Source: QHXN01 sp040509515 (GTDB lineage: Bacteria > Acidobacteriota > Blastocatellia > Pyrinomonadales > Pyrinomonadaceae). Taken from it: 6,550 nt of DNA. The position numbers were made by a program, and so were the translations under genes. The DNA is taken from assembly GCA_040509515.1 (NCBI GenBank), contig JBEVKV010000245.1:1-6550 (forward strand). The letters are read 5' to 3'. This document shows positions 5,797-6,550 of this stretch, piece after piece (the stretch's first letter is position 1; every line of letters begins with the position of its first letter). Below the pieces are notes generated by a model. That model ran no database searches. It saw only the letters and a list, made by a program, of their open reading frames with translations, and had not been told where the DNA came from.

Positions 5797-6222
5797 ATGA
5801 CGCGGGCTGAGTTCAGGATTCCGCGTGCGCTGGTCGAAGAGATGTTCGCGCACGCGCGCGCGTGCGCGCCCGAGGAGTGCTGCGGGCTGCTCGGCGGCGT
5901 CGGAGCGGGCGCGCGCTCGGCCTACCCTCTGCGCAACGTCGCGCCGCGCCCCGAGGTCGCGTACGAGGCCGCGCCCGAAGAACTCTTCGAGGCGCAGCGA
6001 AGTATGCGCGCGCGCGGCGAGTCGCTCGCGGCCGTCTACCACTCGCACCCGCGCGCGGCCGAGCCCGAGCCCTCGCCGGCGGACGTGCGGCTCGCCTTTT
6101 ACCCTTCGGCAATCTACTTCATAATCGGATTCGACGGCGCGGGCGCGTGCGTCCTGCGCGCCTTCCGCATCTCGGAGCGCGAGGGGCGCTGGGAGCCGGC
6201 CGCGTTCGAGGTCGAAGCCTGA
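5797..6222 (+). CDS. M67 family (JAB1/MPN/JAMM) metallopeptidase
   Basis: This 141-residue single-domain protein carries the JAMM zinc site: Glu27 (APEECCGLLGG), His82 and His84 (VYHSHP), Ser93 and Asp96 (PSPADVRLAFYP). Bacterial stand-alone JAMM proteases cut near the C-terminus of ubiquitin-like or sulfur-carrier proteins (ThiS, MoaD or CysO type); mycobacterial Mec releases cysteine from CysO. No sulfur carrier, E1-like or CysM gene is in the window, so the substrate here is unknown. The loop between the second His and the Ser has eight residues (PRAAEPEP), where the usual spacing is seven. The cysteine pair after Glu27 is common in the family. The start ATG, 12 nt after the DinB-like gene, has no evident ribosome binding site, so translation may depend on coupling. 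Codons 17-24 contain a 22-bp palindrome. The domain assignment is strong. Confidence 0.93.
   Translation: MTRAEFRIPRALVEEMFAHARACAPEECCGLLGGVGAGARSAYPLRNVAPRPEVAYEAAPEELFEAQRSMRARGESLAAVYHSHPRAAEPEPSPADVRLAFYPSAIYFIIGFDGAGACVLRAFRISEREGRWEPAAFEVEA
5847..5868. repeat. Perfect 22-bp alternating pyrimidine-purine palindrome inside the M67 gene
   Basis: All 22 bases alternate pyrimidine and purine (CG steps with one CA and one TG), and the sequence equals its own reverse complement. It codes for residues 17-24 (FAHARACA). Such tracts favour left-handed Z-DNA or cruciform structure. In DNA with this much CGCG it may simply follow from Ala/Arg codon choice. Confidence 0.6.
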
Positions 6223-6264
6223 GGGGAGAGAACCCGCGCCGCGCGCGCGACGTAAGAGACATTC

Positions 6265-6550
6265 ATGCCGGAGAAGAGAAGTAAGTACGACACCGACCCG
6301 CTCGACCCGGACTTCGCGCGCCGCGCGGAGGAGAACCTGTGGGGCGCGAGCCGCGCGCCGCACGCCGACGAGACCGATCCGCTCCCGCCCGCGAGCGTGA
6401 CCGAGGAGCAGACGCGCCGCTTCGACGACCAGTTGACCGGGTCGTACCCGTCCGTCTTCGTCCCGCCCGCGTACACGCCGCCGCGCCCGCCCGAGCCGCA
6501 GCCCTTCAGCGCGCAGCCCTTTACCTCCTTCGGCGCGGACTTCGGCGCGG
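6265..6550 (+). CDS. Uncharacterised Pro-rich protein, N-terminal part (runs off right edge)
   Basis: The frame is open from ATG 6265 to the window end, giving 95 residues without a stop. It starts with a charged segment (MPEKRSKYDTDPLDPDF, then RRAEENLWGASRAP), continues with an acidic linker (residues 34-58), and becomes Pro/Phe-rich from residue 61 (YPSVFVPPAYTPPRPPEPQP, then QPFTSFGADFGA). There is no signal peptide or membrane helix in the visible part, so this looks like a disordered cytoplasmic head. From memory, similar starts occur in acidobacterial proteins that end in membrane domains; this is unverified. The start is supported by AGAGA (about 6255-6259) upstream and by the codon pattern. 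It follows the M67 gene after 42 nt and may share its transcript. Confidence 0.65.
   Translation, partial: MPEKRSKYDTDPLDPDFARRAEENLWGASRAPHADETDPLPPASVTEEQTRRFDDQLTGSYPSVFVPPAYTPPRPPEPQPFSAQPFTSFGADFGA

Noticed and set aside
5632..6363. Leftward 243-codon frame opposite the DinB-like and M67 genes
   Set aside because: Both sense-strand genes carry intact metal-binding motifs; the antisense product is Arg-rich low complexity.
1..6550. CRISPR array, tRNA or rRNA gene, insertion sequence or attachment site
   Set aside because: I saw no regularly spaced repeats, cloverleaf-like sequence, transposase motifs or terminal inverted repeats on either strand.

Overview
This is a very GC-rich window with strong C/G preference at third codon positions and runs of CGCG. 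It reads as ordinary bacterial chromosome: densely packed genes, short gaps, and no phage, insertion sequence, CRISPR or RNA gene that I could see. A lipid A deacylase-like outer-membrane protein suggests a diderm bacterium. From memory, three proteins resemble ones common in Acidobacteriota, probably class Blastocatellia: the secreted protein at the left edge, the Pro-rich protein at the right edge that begins MPEKRSKYDTDPLDPDF, and the histidyl-tRNA synthetase with LARGLSYYTG. The lineage is an inference, not a search result.

Left part (1-705). Two genes read leftward: a 56-residue single-helix membrane protein (391-561) and a secreted protein (334 to the left edge). The last ~67 bases at the left edge become a low-complexity G/C tract that looks like an assembly or read artefact. 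A divergent promoter region (562-705) separates these from the rightward genes.

Right part (706-6550). All genes read rightward with gaps of 12 to 46 nt: a gamma-carbonic-anhydrase-like hexapeptide protein, a PagL-type acyloxyacyl hydrolase, hisS, aspS, a DinB/YfiT-like metal-binding four-helix protein, an M67 (JAB1/MPN) metallopeptidase, and the start of an uncharacterised Pro-rich protein that runs off the edge. No convincing terminator breaks the series, so one or two long transcripts are possible.

How the genes fit together: hisS and aspS charge tRNA for translation. The carbonic-anhydrase-like protein and the lipid A enzyme serve general metabolism and the cell envelope. DinB-like and M67 proteins are both small metal-dependent enzymes of unknown substrate here. 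I found no clearly new multi-gene system. The best leads are the AspRS specificity position (Phe40, neither of the two known states), a one-residue-longer JAMM loop, an Asp in place of the PagL catalytic Glu, a perfect palindrome abutting the pagL-like ribosome binding site, and the left-edge anomaly.
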